Shown here: positions 1-8,698 of the stretch, in pieces
Numbering within the stretch: the first letter of the stretch is position 1
Layout of the letters: every line of letters begins with the position of its first letter
Assembly (NCBI RefSeq): GCF_003206615.1
Contig: NZ_PZJW01000006.1
Location: 558,001-622,000 of the forward strand
Direction: 5' to 3'
Length of the DNA: 64,000 nucleotides
Source of the DNA: Salinicola acroporae
GTDB taxonomy: Bacteria; Pseudomonadota; Gammaproteobacteria; Pseudomonadales; Halomonadaceae
Program-made: the position numbers and the translations under genes
Notes under the pieces: model-generated
What the model was told of the DNA's origin: nothing
Seen by the model: the letters and a program-made list of their open reading frames with translations, nothing else
The model's database searches: none

Positions 1-1
1 G

Positions 2-439
2 CTACATCCCGGCCAAGCGCTGGTCACGAACAACCCGAACAAGATTGCCCTGTACTGGGTGACTACAGCCGTGGGTGTCGTGCTCTTTGTGACTTTTCAG
101 TTGTTCTTCTACGTCAACGACTGGGTGAGAGCGCAGGGAGCGACACCGGCAATCACCTTCGCACCCGACGTACTGTGGGTGTTTTCCGCCTTCTACGGGG
201 CTTGGATCGTCACGGTCCTGCTCGCACTGACCGGAACCCGCAGGGCGCAGTGGAGCACCCTGTTGCTCGGTAGTCTGATGGTCGTTCTGAATACCCTCGG
301 CGGAATCTCCGATGGGTTGCGCGACGGTTGGCACATTGCCTTCTCAGCCGTTTTCTTCATCACCTTGCCAGGCGTGTTCGCCATCGCGACCACCTGGCGG
401 GGCCTCAAAAGCCAAGGAGCCAGCCATGTCAATGGATAG
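2..439 (+). CDS. multi-pass membrane protein, 5' end outside the window (partial)
   Basis: The frame is open from the left edge to a TAG stop, giving 145 visible residues; the true start probably lies before base 1, although a GTG at 59 could also serve. The product is strongly hydrophobic, with about four membrane segments: the stretch around ALYWVTTAVGVVLFVTFQLF, the one around VLWVFSAFYGAWIVTVLLAL, one around TLLLGSLMVVLNTL, and a last one around IAFSAVFFITLPGVFAIAT. No family was recognised. Its end overlaps the next gene by 14 bases, so the two are probably translated from one mRNA. Confidence 0.6.
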   Translation, partial: LHPGQALVTNNPNKIALYWVTTAVGVVLFVTFQLFFYVNDWVRAQGATPAITFAPDVLWVFSAFYGAWIVTVLLALTGTRRAQWSTLLLGSLMVVLNTLGGISDGLRDGWHIAFSAVFFITLPGVFAIATTWRGLKSQGASHVNG

Positions 440-827
440 TTCTGCCTTCCCTCTGGTCTGGATGCGTTTCACTCAGGAGCCCGGGCATGATCACCACAAG
501 GACTTCGCCGAATTCGAGGCCAACCTGAAGCGCGGGGAACCCTTCGTGCTATTGAGCGATAGCGTACCGGCGGAGGACCATGAACACTCCCCGGAAGAGA
601 AGAAACGCACCGCGCTCTGGATGAAAAAACACAAGGCTGAATTGCGAAGGCTGGTGCTGGCCATGATTCTGATCGAGCCCAGCTCGGCGAAGCGTCTTGG
701 TTTCAAACCCTTTGCAGCCGTTTTCCCCAAGTTCTGGGGCTACCCGCTGTTGCTGGCGGCTTCACGTGAGCAAGCTATGGAGATGGCAAGAGAACTGCTG
801 CCGGCGGATGCCAAGCCATCCCCCTAA
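426..827 (+). CDS. conserved-looking soluble protein of unknown function
   Basis: 133 residues, no membrane segment or signal peptide. The ATG at 426 is chosen because AGGAG lies 6 bases upstream, at 415-419, inside the end of the preceding gene. The protein is charged in its first half (HDHHKDFAEFEANL, HSPEEKKR) and ends in a more hydrophobic part containing AAVFPKFWGYPLLLAAS. The overlap with the upstream membrane protein gene suggests translational coupling and a shared role. No function can be assigned from the sequence. Confidence 0.6.
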   Translation: MSMDSSAFPLVWMRFTQEPGHDHHKDFAEFEANLKRGEPFVLLSDSVPAEDHEHSPEEKKRTALWMKKHKAELRRLVLAMILIEPSSAKRLGFKPFAAVFPKFWGYPLLLAASREQAMEMARELLPADAKPSP

Positions 828-990
828 CGGCCCGCCCTGGCGCCCAATCTCGCATGGCACCCTGCCGCCGCGCCCTGTCACGGCGCGCAGCTGTCGAGCT
901 CGCCTTGGCCTTTGATAAAAGCGCTCGATAAACGAGCGGCAGAGACGCGTGGTGCACTCCGGCAATGTACTGGCCGCCGTCATGCCGACA

Positions 991-1020
991 GGGAAAAGCC
1001 GGCGCCCTGGGGCGCCGGCT
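991..1020 (-). terminator. intrinsic terminator of the etfBA operon
   Basis: A GC-rich inverted repeat at 997-1020 (arms AGCCGGCGCC and GGCGCCGGCT) is followed, reading leftward, by TTTT. It lies 20 bases beyond the etfA stop. The 828-1040 interval holds nothing else recognisable. Confidence 0.8.
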
Positions 1021-1040
1021 CGGGTCGAGACGCGGATCGG

Positions 1041-1967
1041 CTAGAGCTTCTGCTCCAGCTCAGGCAGGATCTCGAACAGGTCGCCGACCAGGCCATAGTC
1101 CGCCACCTGGAAAATGGGCGCCTCGTCATCCTTGTTGATGGCCACGATCACCTTGGAGTCCTTCATCCCGGCCAGATGCTGGATCGCACCGCTGATCCCC
1201 ACGGCGATATAGAGATCGGGGGCAACGATCTTGCCAGTCTGCCCGACCTGCATGTCGTTGGGCACGAAGCCGGCATCGACGGCGGCGCGGGAGGCACCTA
1301 TCGCCGCACCCAGCTTGTCGGCAATGCCATCGAGGAGCTTGAAGTTGTCGCCGTTGCCCATCCCGCGACCGCCGGAAATGACGACACGCGCCCCGCCCAA
1401 CTCCGGACGTTCATTCTGGGCCAGCTCCTCGCCGATAAAGCGCGACAGCTCGCTGGAGACCACGATATCCAGGGCTTCGATGGTGGCGCCACCGCCATCG
1501 GCCACCGGATCGAATGCCGTAGTGCGCACCGTGATCACCTTGAACGCATCGCTTGACTGTACCGTGGCGATGGCGTTGCCGGCGTAGATCGGCCGCTTGA
1601 AGGTGTCGGCGCTTTCGACGCTCAGAATCTCGGAGATCTGGGAGACGTCCTTGAGCGCGGCGACGCGCGGCAGCACGTTCTTGCCTTCGGTGGAGGCCGC
1701 GGCCAGCACGTGGCTGTAGTCGTCGGCGAGCTGGGCCAGCAACTCCGCCAGCGGCTCGGCCAGTTGGTGGGCGTAGGCCGGGGCGTCCGCCACGCGAACG
1801 CATGAGACGCCGTCGAGCCTGGCGGCTGCCTCGGCAACGCCGGCGACATCGTCACCCGCTACCAGAATATCGATATCGCCGCCGATCGCCAGGGCCGCGC
1901 CCACGACGTGGGCGGTACCGGCAGCGAGCTGACCGTCGTGGTGTTCGGCGAGAACCAGAATGCTCAT
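1041..1967 (-). CDS. etfA: electron transfer flavoprotein alpha subunit
   Basis: 308 residues. It pairs with EtfB to carry electrons from acyl-CoA and other dehydrogenases to ETF-ubiquinone oxidoreductase. The N-terminus ([14 protein letters not shown]) is the usual ETF alpha start. The C-terminal FAD-binding half contains [44 protein letters not shown] and [23 protein letters not shown], the hallmarks of the family. The ATG at 1967 has AGGAG 8 bases upstream; an earlier in-frame ATG would add six residues that do not fit the family. It follows etfB by 14 bases in one transcription unit. Confidence 0.97.
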   Translation of the reverse strand: MSILVLAEHHDGQLAAGTAHVVGAALAIGGDIDILVAGDDVAGVAEAAARLDGVSCVRVADAPAYAHQLAEPLAELLAQLADDYSHVLAAASTEGKNVLPRVAALKDVSQISEILSVESADTFKRPIYAGNAIATVQSSDAFKVITVRTTAFDPVADGGGATIEALDIVVSSELSRFIGEELAQNERPELGGARVVISGGRGMGNGDNFKLLDGIADKLGAAIGASRAAVDAGFVPNDMQVGQTGKIVAPDLYIAVGISGAIQHLAGMKDSKVIVAINKDDEAPIFQVADYGLVGDLFEILPELEQKL

Positions 1968-1981
1968 CCCATCCGCTCCTA

Positions 1982-2743
1982 TCAAAGCACTTTGGCTTCG
2001 TTCTTGAGTTTGTCGATCAGCTCATCCACGGAGCCCAGCTTGATACCGCCCTTGCGCTCGGCCGGCGTTTCGACCTTGAGCAGCGACAACCCACTGGCGA
2101 CGGACACGCCGAGCGCCTCCGGCGTGCGGGTGTCGAGCGGCTTCTTCTTGGCTTTCATGATGTCCGGCAGCTTGGCGTAGCGCGGCTCGTTCAGGCGCAG
2201 GTCGGTGGTGACCACGGCCGGCAACTTGAGCGCGACGGTCTGCAGGCCACCGTCGATCTCGCGGGTGACGCGAACCTCACCCTCCTCGACCCCGTCGCCG
2301 AAAGCGACTTCGGAGGCAAAGGTGCCCTGTCCCATATTGGCCAATGCCGCCAGCATCTGGCCGGTCTGGTTGTTGTCGGTGTCGATCGCCTGCTTGCCGA
2401 GAATGACCAGGCCCGGCTGCTCTTCGTCGACGACGCCCTTGAGCAACTTGGCTACCGCCAGCGACTCCACGCGCTCTTCGGTTTCGACGTGAATAGCGCG
2501 ATCCGCACCCAGCGCCAGCGCGGTACGCAGTTGTTCCTGCGCAGCCTTGGGGCCGACCGTGACGGCGACGATCTCGGTGGCGACGCCTTTCTCCTTGAGT
2601 CGAACGGCCTCTTCCACCGCGATCTCGCAGAACGGGTTCATGGCCATCTTGACGTTGGTCAGATCGACATCGGAGTGATCCGGCTTGACCCGGATCTTGA
2701 CGTTGTAATCGATGACGCGTTTGACCGCGACGAGTACTTTCAT
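1982..2743 (-). CDS. etfB: electron transfer flavoprotein beta subunit
   Basis: 253 residues, normal length for the family. It binds AMP in the ETF heterodimer. The start [20 protein letters not shown] and the ETF beta signature around [10 protein letters not shown]...[28 protein letters not shown] are clearly present. First gene of the etfBA unit; the oppositely oriented etf-QO gene lies 380 bases away, so the whole electron-transfer route from dehydrogenases to ubiquinone is encoded by this divergent pair of units. Confidence 0.97.
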   Translation of the reverse strand: MKVLVAVKRVIDYNVKIRVKPDHSDVDLTNVKMAMNPFCEIAVEEAVRLKEKGVATEIVAVTVGPKAAQEQLRTALALGADRAIHVETEERVESLAVAKLLKGVVDEEQPGLVILGKQAIDTDNNQTGQMLAALANMGQGTFASEVAFGDGVEEGEVRVTREIDGGLQTVALKLPAVVTTDLRLNEPRYAKLPDIMKAKKKPLDTRTPEALGVSVASGLSLLKVETPAERKGGIKLGSVDELIDKLKNEAKVL

Positions 2744-3123
2744 GGGTGTCCTCGCTGGCTATTGACAGACCGACCCGGCAGCGTCGGCCGACATCGACGA
2801 TTGGCGGCCCTGATCGTGGCTTGATGCCGGATAACAGAACGTCGGCTGAGACAGAATCACGCCGACGCCGGCCGGGGTCAACTCGATGCCCTTCGCGCCC
2901 CAGGGTGGTGCACCACGGGGACAGCAATGGGCGAAAAATGCGATGATAGCGCATCGACGGCACCGTGCCGAAGCAGCACCTTCGCATAAGGCCAGCGCCG
3001 GTTGGCATAACGACAACCCTCTGGCTAACGTAGAGCCATAACAAACGACGGTCCAACGCCGTCGACGAACGGACCGGACAGGCAGCGCGACATGCGCCCT
3101 GTCAGCAAGCGAGGAGATCGGGT
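2744..3123. other. divergent regulatory region between etfB and etf-QO
   Basis: This 380-base interval contains no convincing gene. A possible promoter toward etf-QO is TTGGCA (3002-3007) with an 18-base spacer to TAACGT (3026-3031); its -10 is weak. A perfect 12-base palindrome, GTGGTGCACCAC, sits at 2905-2916 and could be an operator. No copy of the PsrA/FadR-type fatty-acid motif was found by eye. Confidence 0.4.
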
Positions 3124-4806
3124 TTGGAACGTGAATCCATGGATTTCGATGTAGTCATCGTCGGTGCAGGCCCCAGCGGATTGTCGGCTGCGTGTCGCCT
3201 GATGCAGCAGGCGAATGATGCCGGACGGGAACTGTCGGTGTGCGTGGTCGAGAAAGGATCGGAGGTCGGTGCGCATATTCTCTCCGGCGCGGTGTTCGAG
3301 CCGCGGGCCCTGACGGAACTCTTTCCCGACTGGGCAGAGCGCGGCGCGCCGCTCAATACGCCGGTACTACGCGATGAGCTCTATCTGCTGAAGGACGCCG
3401 GCAAGGCGCAGAAGTTGCCCAACGCCGTGGTGCCGAAGTCGATGCACAACACCGGTCCTGGCGGCGACGGCCCCGCCACGAAGAACTATGTCATCAGTGC
3501 CGGCAACCTCTGCCGCTGGCTGGCCGAGCAGGCCGAGGGACTGGGCGTCGAGATCTTCCCCGGCTTCGCCGCGCAGCAGCCGATCATCGACGAGGAAGGC
3601 ATCGTTCGCGGCATCATCACCGGCGACATGGGGGTCGCCGCCGACGGCAGCGAAACGGCCAATTACATGCCAGGCATGGAACTTCGCGCCAAGTACACGC
3701 TGTTCTGCGAGGGGGCCCGCGGCCATATCGGCAAGCAGTTGATCGAGCACTTCGGTCTCGATGCCGATCGCGACCCCCAGCACTACGCCATCGGCTTCAA
3801 GGAGCTGTGGGACGTGCCCGCCGCTCAGCACGAACCAGGCCTGGTGCTGCACGGATCCGGCTGGCCCCTGGATGACAAGAACCATGGCGGCGACAGTCAC
3901 GGCGGCTGGTTTCTGTACCACGGCGACGACCAGCAAGTCATGCTCGGGCTGATCGTCGACCTGGCCTACCGCAACCCGTATCTCTCGCCCTTTGACGAAT
4001 TCCAGCGCATGAAGCACCACCCCCTGCTGGCGCGTCATTTGACCGGCGGAAAGCGCGTGGCCTACGGCGCCCGTGCCATCACCAAGGGGGGCGCCAACTG
4101 TCTGCCCAGGATGACCATGCCGGGCGCCCTGCTGCTGGGCTGCGATGCCGGCACGCTCAACTTCGCCAAGATCAAGGGTATCCATACCGCGATGAAGTCG
4201 GGGCTGGTCGCGGCGGAAACCGTGTTTGCCACCCTCGCCGCCGGCGACGAGGGCGGCAAGGAGCTCACCGATTTCACCTCGGCCTGGGAATCGAGCTGGG
4301 CGTGGCGGGAGCTCGAAGCCAGCCGCAGCTTCGGCCCGGCCATTCACAAGTTCGGTACCGTGGGCGGCGGCGCTTTCAATTTCGTCGATCAGCTGCTTGG
4401 CGGCAAATTGCCCACGCAGCACGACACCACCCCGGACCACCGGCTGCAGACCGCGGCGGAGTCGTCGCCGATCGACTACCCCAAACCGGACGGCAAGCTG
4501 TCGTTCGACAAGCCCTCATCGGTGTTCCTGTCGAACACCAACCACGACGAGAACCAGCCCTGCCACCTCAGGCTGAGCGACCCCGATATCCCGATCGAGA
4601 AAAACCTGCCGACCTACGCCGAACCCGCCCAGCGCTACTGCCCGGTAGGCGTCTACGAGGTGGTCGAGGAAGCGGGCGAGCCCCGGTTCCGGATCAATTT
4701 CCAGAACTGCATCCACTGCAAGACCTGCGATATCAAGGATCCATCCCAGAACATCACCTGGGTGGCGCCGGAGGGCGGGGGCGGCCCCAACTACCCCAAC
4801 ATGTAA
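3124..4806 (+). CDS. electron transfer flavoprotein-ubiquinone oxidoreductase
   Basis: 560 residues, full length. An inner-membrane-associated FAD and 4Fe-4S enzyme that passes electrons from ETF to ubiquinone. An N-terminal Rossmann motif (VVIVGAGPSGLSAA) binds FAD; the C-terminus carries the ferredoxin-like cluster ligands in NCIHCKTCDIKDPSQNITWV and ends in the usual GGGGPNYPNM. A TTG start at 3124 is preferred over the ATG at 3139: GAGGAG lies 7 bases before the TTG, and the resulting MERESM start is what relatives have. The stop codon lies inside the first unit of a heptamer array. Confidence 0.95.
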   Translation: MERESMDFDVVIVGAGPSGLSAACRLMQQANDAGRELSVCVVEKGSEVGAHILSGAVFEPRALTELFPDWAERGAPLNTPVLRDELYLLKDAGKAQKLPNAVVPKSMHNTGPGGDGPATKNYVISAGNLCRWLAEQAEGLGVEIFPGFAAQQPIIDEEGIVRGIITGDMGVAADGSETANYMPGMELRAKYTLFCEGARGHIGKQLIEHFGLDADRDPQHYAIGFKELWDVPAAQHEPGLVLHGSGWPLDDKNHGGDSHGGWFLYHGDDQQVMLGLIVDLAYRNPYLSPFDEFQRMKHHPLLARHLTGGKRVAYGARAITKGGANCLPRMTMPGALLLGCDAGTLNFAKIKGIHTAMKSGLVAAETVFATLAAGDEGGKELTDFTSAWESSWAWRELEASRSFGPAIHKFGTVGGGAFNFVDQLLGGKLPTQHDTTPDHRLQTAAESSPIDYPKPDGKLSFDKPSSVFLSNTNHDENQPCHLRLSDPDIPIEKNLPTYAEPAQRYCPVGVYEVVEEAGEPRFRINFQNCIHCKTCDIKDPSQNITWVAPEGGGGPNYPNM

Positions 4807-4870
4807 GCTCGAAGCTCGAAGCTCGAAGCTCGAAGCTCGAAGCTCGAAGCTCGAAGCTCGAAGCTCGAAG
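4805..4870. repeat. tandem array of heptamer AAGCTCG, nine copies
   Basis: Nine perfect head-to-tail AAGCTCG units plus a trailing AAG, starting inside the etf-QO stop codon. An inverted copy, CTTCGAGCTT, occurs at 4925-4934 on the far side of the etf-QO terminator and can pair with the last unit (AAGCTCGAAG). The perfection of the units points to slipped-strand expansion. Antisense frames through it would encode repeats of SSFELRA, which is not evidence of a gene. Confidence 0.95.
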
Positions 4871-4884
4871 GCAGCATAAAGCAG

Positions 4885-4916
4885 ACCGCCCCAAGCCAAT
4901 GCCTGGGGCGGTTTTT
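4885..4916 (+). terminator. intrinsic terminator after etf-QO
   Basis: Nine-base arms ACCGCCCCA (4885-4893) and TGGGGCGGT (4904-4912) with a 10-base loop, followed by a T run through 4916. Confidence 0.9.
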
Positions 4917-4968
4917 GGTTCCCGCTTCGAGCTTACCACCGGGAACGCGGCGCTGGGCGAAGCCGGGC

Positions 4969-5784
4969 CTAGTCGCCGGTCGCGACCGGCCTGGCAGGGT
5001 CGCGAATCCACTCGCTCCAGGAACCCACGTAGAGCCGCGGCAGCGGCAATCCGGCAACGGCGTAGGCCAGGATGTTGTGGCAGGCGGTCACGCCGGAGCC
5101 GCAGTAGGCCGTCAGCGTTTCGGCCCGGGGCAACTCCTCCGCCAGCCGCCGTGGCGATTTGAAATGACCGTTCCCATCGAGATTGTCGCTACAGGGCCGA
5201 CATGTCGCCCCCGGAATATGGCCCGCGACGGGATCGAGGGGTTCCTCGACGCCACGGAAACGGGACAAGGCTCTGGCATCCACCAGTTGCCCGCCTCGTT
5301 CCGAGAGCACGCCCACCGAGATCAGCGCCTGATCATCGAACGCGGGGCGCCACTGGCTCCGCCCTCCCGATTCAACGTGAGTCTCCACGAGCTCCCCTGC
5401 CGCCAGCGCCCAAGCGTTGATACCCCCGTCAAGGACACGGACGGCAGGATGGCCCGCCCAGCGAGCGATCATCCACCACGCCCGTGCTGCCGCCAGCTGT
5501 CCTCCACTGTCGTCGTAAACCACGATCGGTCGTTCGGGAGTGACGCCCATGGCTTGGAGCGTGGCGGTGAACGTATCGGGTGAGGGCAACGGATGGCGAC
5601 CACCCTCGCCCGGCGGCGCCGAAAGGTCTCGTTCGAGATCCAGAACGAGGCTGCCGGGAAGATAGCGACGGGCTGGCATCCGCTCGCCGCCTCGGGACAC
5701 CCGACAATCGAATATCAGCGGCGGTTGATCGCCGGCGAGACTGCGCTGCAACTCTTCCACCGTCACCAGCACGGATGCGTTCAT
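4969..5784 (-). CDS. two-domain rhodanese-type sulfurtransferase
   Basis: 271 residues with two rhodanese domains, the second catalytic. The active-site loop is CGSGVTA (in TAYCGSGVTACHN), the form typical of 3-mercaptopyruvate sulfurtransferases, so it probably transfers sulfane sulfur to cyanide or a thiol acceptor; substrate preference is inference. The first domain has DCRVS and VVYDDSGGQLAAARAWW, with no catalytic Cys. The ATG at 5784, preceded by GGAGG, is preferred over the GTG one codon earlier. It faces etf-QO tail to tail and follows the helicase gene by 46 bases. Confidence 0.9.
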   Translation of the reverse strand: MNASVLVTVEELQRSLAGDQPPLIFDCRVSRGGERMPARRYLPGSLVLDLERDLSAPPGEGGRHPLPSPDTFTATLQAMGVTPERPIVVYDDSGGQLAAARAWWMIARWAGHPAVRVLDGGINAWALAAGELVETHVESGGRSQWRPAFDDQALISVGVLSERGGQLVDARALSRFRGVEEPLDPVAGHIPGATCRPCSDNLDGNGHFKSPRRLAEELPRAETLTAYCGSGVTACHNILAYAVAGLPLPRLYVGSWSEWIRDPARPVATGD

Positions 5785-5830
5785 CACTTCCTCCCCCAGC
5801 GTCGTCGATCGAAGCAGACAGTCTGGCCCA

Positions 5831-8110
5831 TCACGAGCGTTTCGTCAGCGGCGCGCGCACGGCGATCAGGCGGCGGCGCCCAGCCGAAGCGAAGCGCACG
5901 TCGATCACCGGGTTGGCAGCATTGCCTTCGACCACCAGCACCTCGCCATCACCGAAGCTGGCATGTCGCACCCGGTCTCCGACCTGCCACGGCGCCGCGC
6001 CGAGCGACCCGGCACCGGTTTCGGCAGCCGGCGGTGACGCCACCGGCTGACGGGCGTGCAGCGTGAGCGAACGCCCCAGGTGTTCCAGGTCCGCGCACGC
6101 CTGGCCGATACGCGCCAGATAGGTGCCGATCATTTCCGGCTCGCGAACCGCGATGCCGGTCTCGCTGCCGCTGCGGATCGCCCGGTCGATTCGACTGCAG
6201 TCCTCTACCGCGGTCTCGTCGAGGAATCGGCTCGGCCGGTGATCACCGCCATCCTGAACCAGCAGCAGACGTTCCCTGGCTCGGGTAATGGCCACGTAGT
6301 AGAGCCGCCGCTCCTCCTCCAGCCGCTCCGGCGACAGCGGATTGTCACGGCTGAAATGGGGGAAATCCTCCTCGTTGAGCCCCCATACCGCAACCAGCGG
6401 CCACTCCAGCCCCTTGGCGCCGTGCACCGTACTGATCAACACGCCATCGGGGCGATTCTCGACCGGGTTGCGCAACAGCTCGATGAACGCCTCGGGATCG
6501 TTGGCCAGCTCTCCCGCCTGCTCGATCAGCACGTCGAGCAGCCGCACGTCATCATCGCCCTTCTCGCGACGCGCCGCCGAGCGACGCAGAATTTTTTCGG
6601 CATCGATGGCGTCGACCACGTGCTCGAGCAGCTTGGCCGGTGGCCACGATGCCAGCTTGGGAAGCTCGCACAGCAGTTGCCACCGCCGTTTGAGGTGCCG
6701 GCGCTGACCGGGTTTGAGACCCGCCAGGATCGAAGCTTCGCGAGCCGGCCACTGCTGGGTGCGGGCGAGTTCGCCGACCAGCCGGCGCACGCGGTCCTGG
6801 GCCACGAAGGTCGTCGGCTGGGAGAACAGCAGCGCCAGATGGGCGGGATCCTGCAGCCGCTGCGGCTGCCGGGCCAGTTGAAGGTAGCCCGCCAGGGCCT
6901 GAACCAGCGGCAATCGGAACACGAAGCGCTCCTCCTGCGCCAGCCGAAACGGCACGCCGGCCCGCAGCAGTTGCAATTGTACCGAGACCGATAACGACCA
7001 GCTGCGCACCAGCACGCAGGCTTCGTCGCTGTGTCGACCCGCTGCGTGCCAGCGCTGCAGCATCTCCAGCAGCGCGCTGGCACCGACACCGGTCTGGACT
7101 TCGGTCAGGGGATTGCCGGGGGCCGCCAGACAGAGCTGGTCCCAGCGCTGGCGGTTGTGACGAATCGCGTGGTTGGCGGCCAAGGCCAGGGCATGGCCGT
7201 GTCGGAAGGTATAGGAGAGCGGGTACTCGCAGGCACTACCGAATAGCCCGTCGAATCGTGACAGCATCGCGTCGGGCCGCGCACCGCGCCACTCGTAGAT
7301 GCACTGATTGGCATCGCCCACCGCCATGACCTGGGCCTGCTGGCCGGCGAGGATCTTGAGCAGCCGCAGCTGGGCTTCATTGATGTCCTGGTATTCGTCG
7401 ACGATCACATGTCCCAGAAAGCCCTCGACCCGGCGGCGCGCACCGGCGTGCTCTTCGAGACACCGCAACGGACGATGGAGCAAGTCCGCGTAGGTCATCT
7501 GCCCGGCGACTTCGAGCAGCGATTCCACCTTCTCGAAGGCGTCGATGAAGTGCCGCTCGTCGGCGGCATAGCCAAGCTTCTCGAACAGTTCGGCCGGCGT
7601 GACGACCTCCGCCTTGACCAGATCGCAGAACTGACCGAACGCCTCGAGCCGATCCGCGTCCAGGGCCGCCTCGCGGGTCTCGCCATCGGCCGATGCCAGG
7701 CTCTGCATCACCGCCTGTCGTAGCAGCCGCTCCCGCTGCCAGTCGGCCTGCAGCAGCTGGCGCGGCGGCAGGTATCCCCAGCGTGTCAGGCTCTGGGTCA
7801 GGCGATGACCGATCGAGTGGAAGGTTCGCACCTCCGGTAGCGGGACGCTCGGCGGCGCCTCCCGCGTCAGCTTGGCGCGAAAGTCGTCCCTCGCCGCGCG
7901 GTTGAACATCAGCACCAGAATGCGCCGCGGATTCTCGCCGTTGGCGAGCAGGTGCAGCACCCGCTTCACCAGCGTGGTGGTCTTGCCGGCGCCGGCTACC
8001 GCCGCGACCCGCGCGTGGCCGTGGCGATGGCCGACCACGGCGCGCTGTTCGGCGGTCAACCCGTCGGCGGGCGCCCCGTCCGGCAGCATCGAGGGAACCC
8101 GATCGTTCAT
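5831..8110 (-). CDS. UvrD/Rep-family 3'-5' DNA helicase
   Basis: 759 residues, superfamily 1A helicase. Visible motifs in order: Walker A AVAGAGKTTTLVKR, Walker B VIVDEYQDINEAQ, motif III GDANQCIYEWRGA, motif V STVHGAKGLEWPLV, motif VI LYYVAITRARERLLLV. A short C-terminal domain (VGDRVRHASFGDGEVL...) resembles the Tudor-like tail of PcrA/UvrD. Start and stop overlap by ATGA with the upstream DUF1285 gene, so the two are co-translated. It looks like an accessory paralogue rather than the main UvrD; the exact role in repair or fork restart is unknown. Confidence 0.9.
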   Translation of the reverse strand: MNDRVPSMLPDGAPADGLTAEQRAVVGHRHGHARVAAVAGAGKTTTLVKRVLHLLANGENPRRILVLMFNRAARDDFRAKLTREAPPSVPLPEVRTFHSIGHRLTQSLTRWGYLPPRQLLQADWQRERLLRQAVMQSLASADGETREAALDADRLEAFGQFCDLVKAEVVTPAELFEKLGYAADERHFIDAFEKVESLLEVAGQMTYADLLHRPLRCLEEHAGARRRVEGFLGHVIVDEYQDINEAQLRLLKILAGQQAQVMAVGDANQCIYEWRGARPDAMLSRFDGLFGSACEYPLSYTFRHGHALALAANHAIRHNRQRWDQLCLAAPGNPLTEVQTGVGASALLEMLQRWHAAGRHSDEACVLVRSWSLSVSVQLQLLRAGVPFRLAQEERFVFRLPLVQALAGYLQLARQPQRLQDPAHLALLFSQPTTFVAQDRVRRLVGELARTQQWPAREASILAGLKPGQRRHLKRRWQLLCELPKLASWPPAKLLEHVVDAIDAEKILRRSAARREKGDDDVRLLDVLIEQAGELANDPEAFIELLRNPVENRPDGVLISTVHGAKGLEWPLVAVWGLNEEDFPHFSRDNPLSPERLEEERRLYYVAITRARERLLLVQDGGDHRPSRFLDETAVEDCSRIDRAIRSGSETGIAVREPEMIGTYLARIGQACADLEHLGRSLTLHARQPVASPPAAETGAGSLGAAPWQVGDRVRHASFGDGEVLVVEGNAANPVIDVRFASAGRRRLIAVRAPLTKRS

Positions 8111-8640
8111 GGCGCCTCGTCGTCGATCCGACCCAGCGCATGCCATACGCCACCGCTCCACAACCCCATCTCGCCATCGCGTTGCACGGACAGTTCGACC
8201 CAGCGGTAATAAAGGTTGCGGTGCAGGCGCGCAAGCAGACCGTGGCGAACGGGCAGGGCAGGCAGTAGATCGCCCCCTGGGCCGCTGACCAGTGTCAGGC
8301 GATGGGTCGCATCCAGCGGCACCCGGTCGCCGCCAGCGGTGACCGCAACCCAGTCGGCCCCGGCCCGATCGGCATCGATGATCAGCAGCGGCAGATCCTC
8401 GACGACGATACGGAGTTTCTCAACGGGGGTGACCAGATAGTAGTCGCCATCGGCTTCCCGGCGGAGCACACGGCTCAACAGCCCGACCAGCGCGGACCGC
8501 CGTATCGGCGATCCCTCGTGGATCCACTCCCCGTTGGCCGAGATGATCAGGTCCATGTCGCCGCAAAAAGGCGGATCCCACTGCGCCAACGGGGGGATCG
8601 ACCGCGGATCGAACTGCTGGAACAGCGTGTCGAGTTTCAT
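8107..8640 (-). CDS. DUF1285 family protein
   Basis: 177 residues. The segment around FCGDMDLIISANGEWIHEGSPIRR and LVGLLSRVLRREADGDYYLVTPVEKLRIVVEDLP is characteristic of the DUF1285 family, common in gammaproteobacteria, whose function is not established. The ATG at 8640 is preceded by AAGGAGGG. It lies 58 bases after tatD and overlaps the helicase start by 4 bases, so it appears to be the last cotranscribed partner before the helicase. Confidence 0.85.
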   Translation of the reverse strand: MKLDTLFQQFDPRSIPPLAQWDPPFCGDMDLIISANGEWIHEGSPIRRSALVGLLSRVLRREADGDYYLVTPVEKLRIVVEDLPLLIIDADRAGADWVAVTAGGDRVPLDATHRLTLVSGPGGDLLPALPVRHGLLARLHRNLYYRWVELSVQRDGEMGLWSGGVWHALGRIDDEAP

Positions 8641-8698
8641 CGTGCCCTCCTTGATGGCGCGCCGGCGTCGTTGCCTGCATTGTCGCCGGTGAATGCGT

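Noticed and set aside
2702-2709. GTTGTAAT in etfB as a further Ter-like site
   Set aside because: It lacks the C of the TTGTAAC core and lies in a coding frame.
1802-2824. A 340-codon plus-strand frame across etfA and etfB
   Set aside because: Low-quality arginine-rich translation opposite two unmistakable ETF subunit genes.
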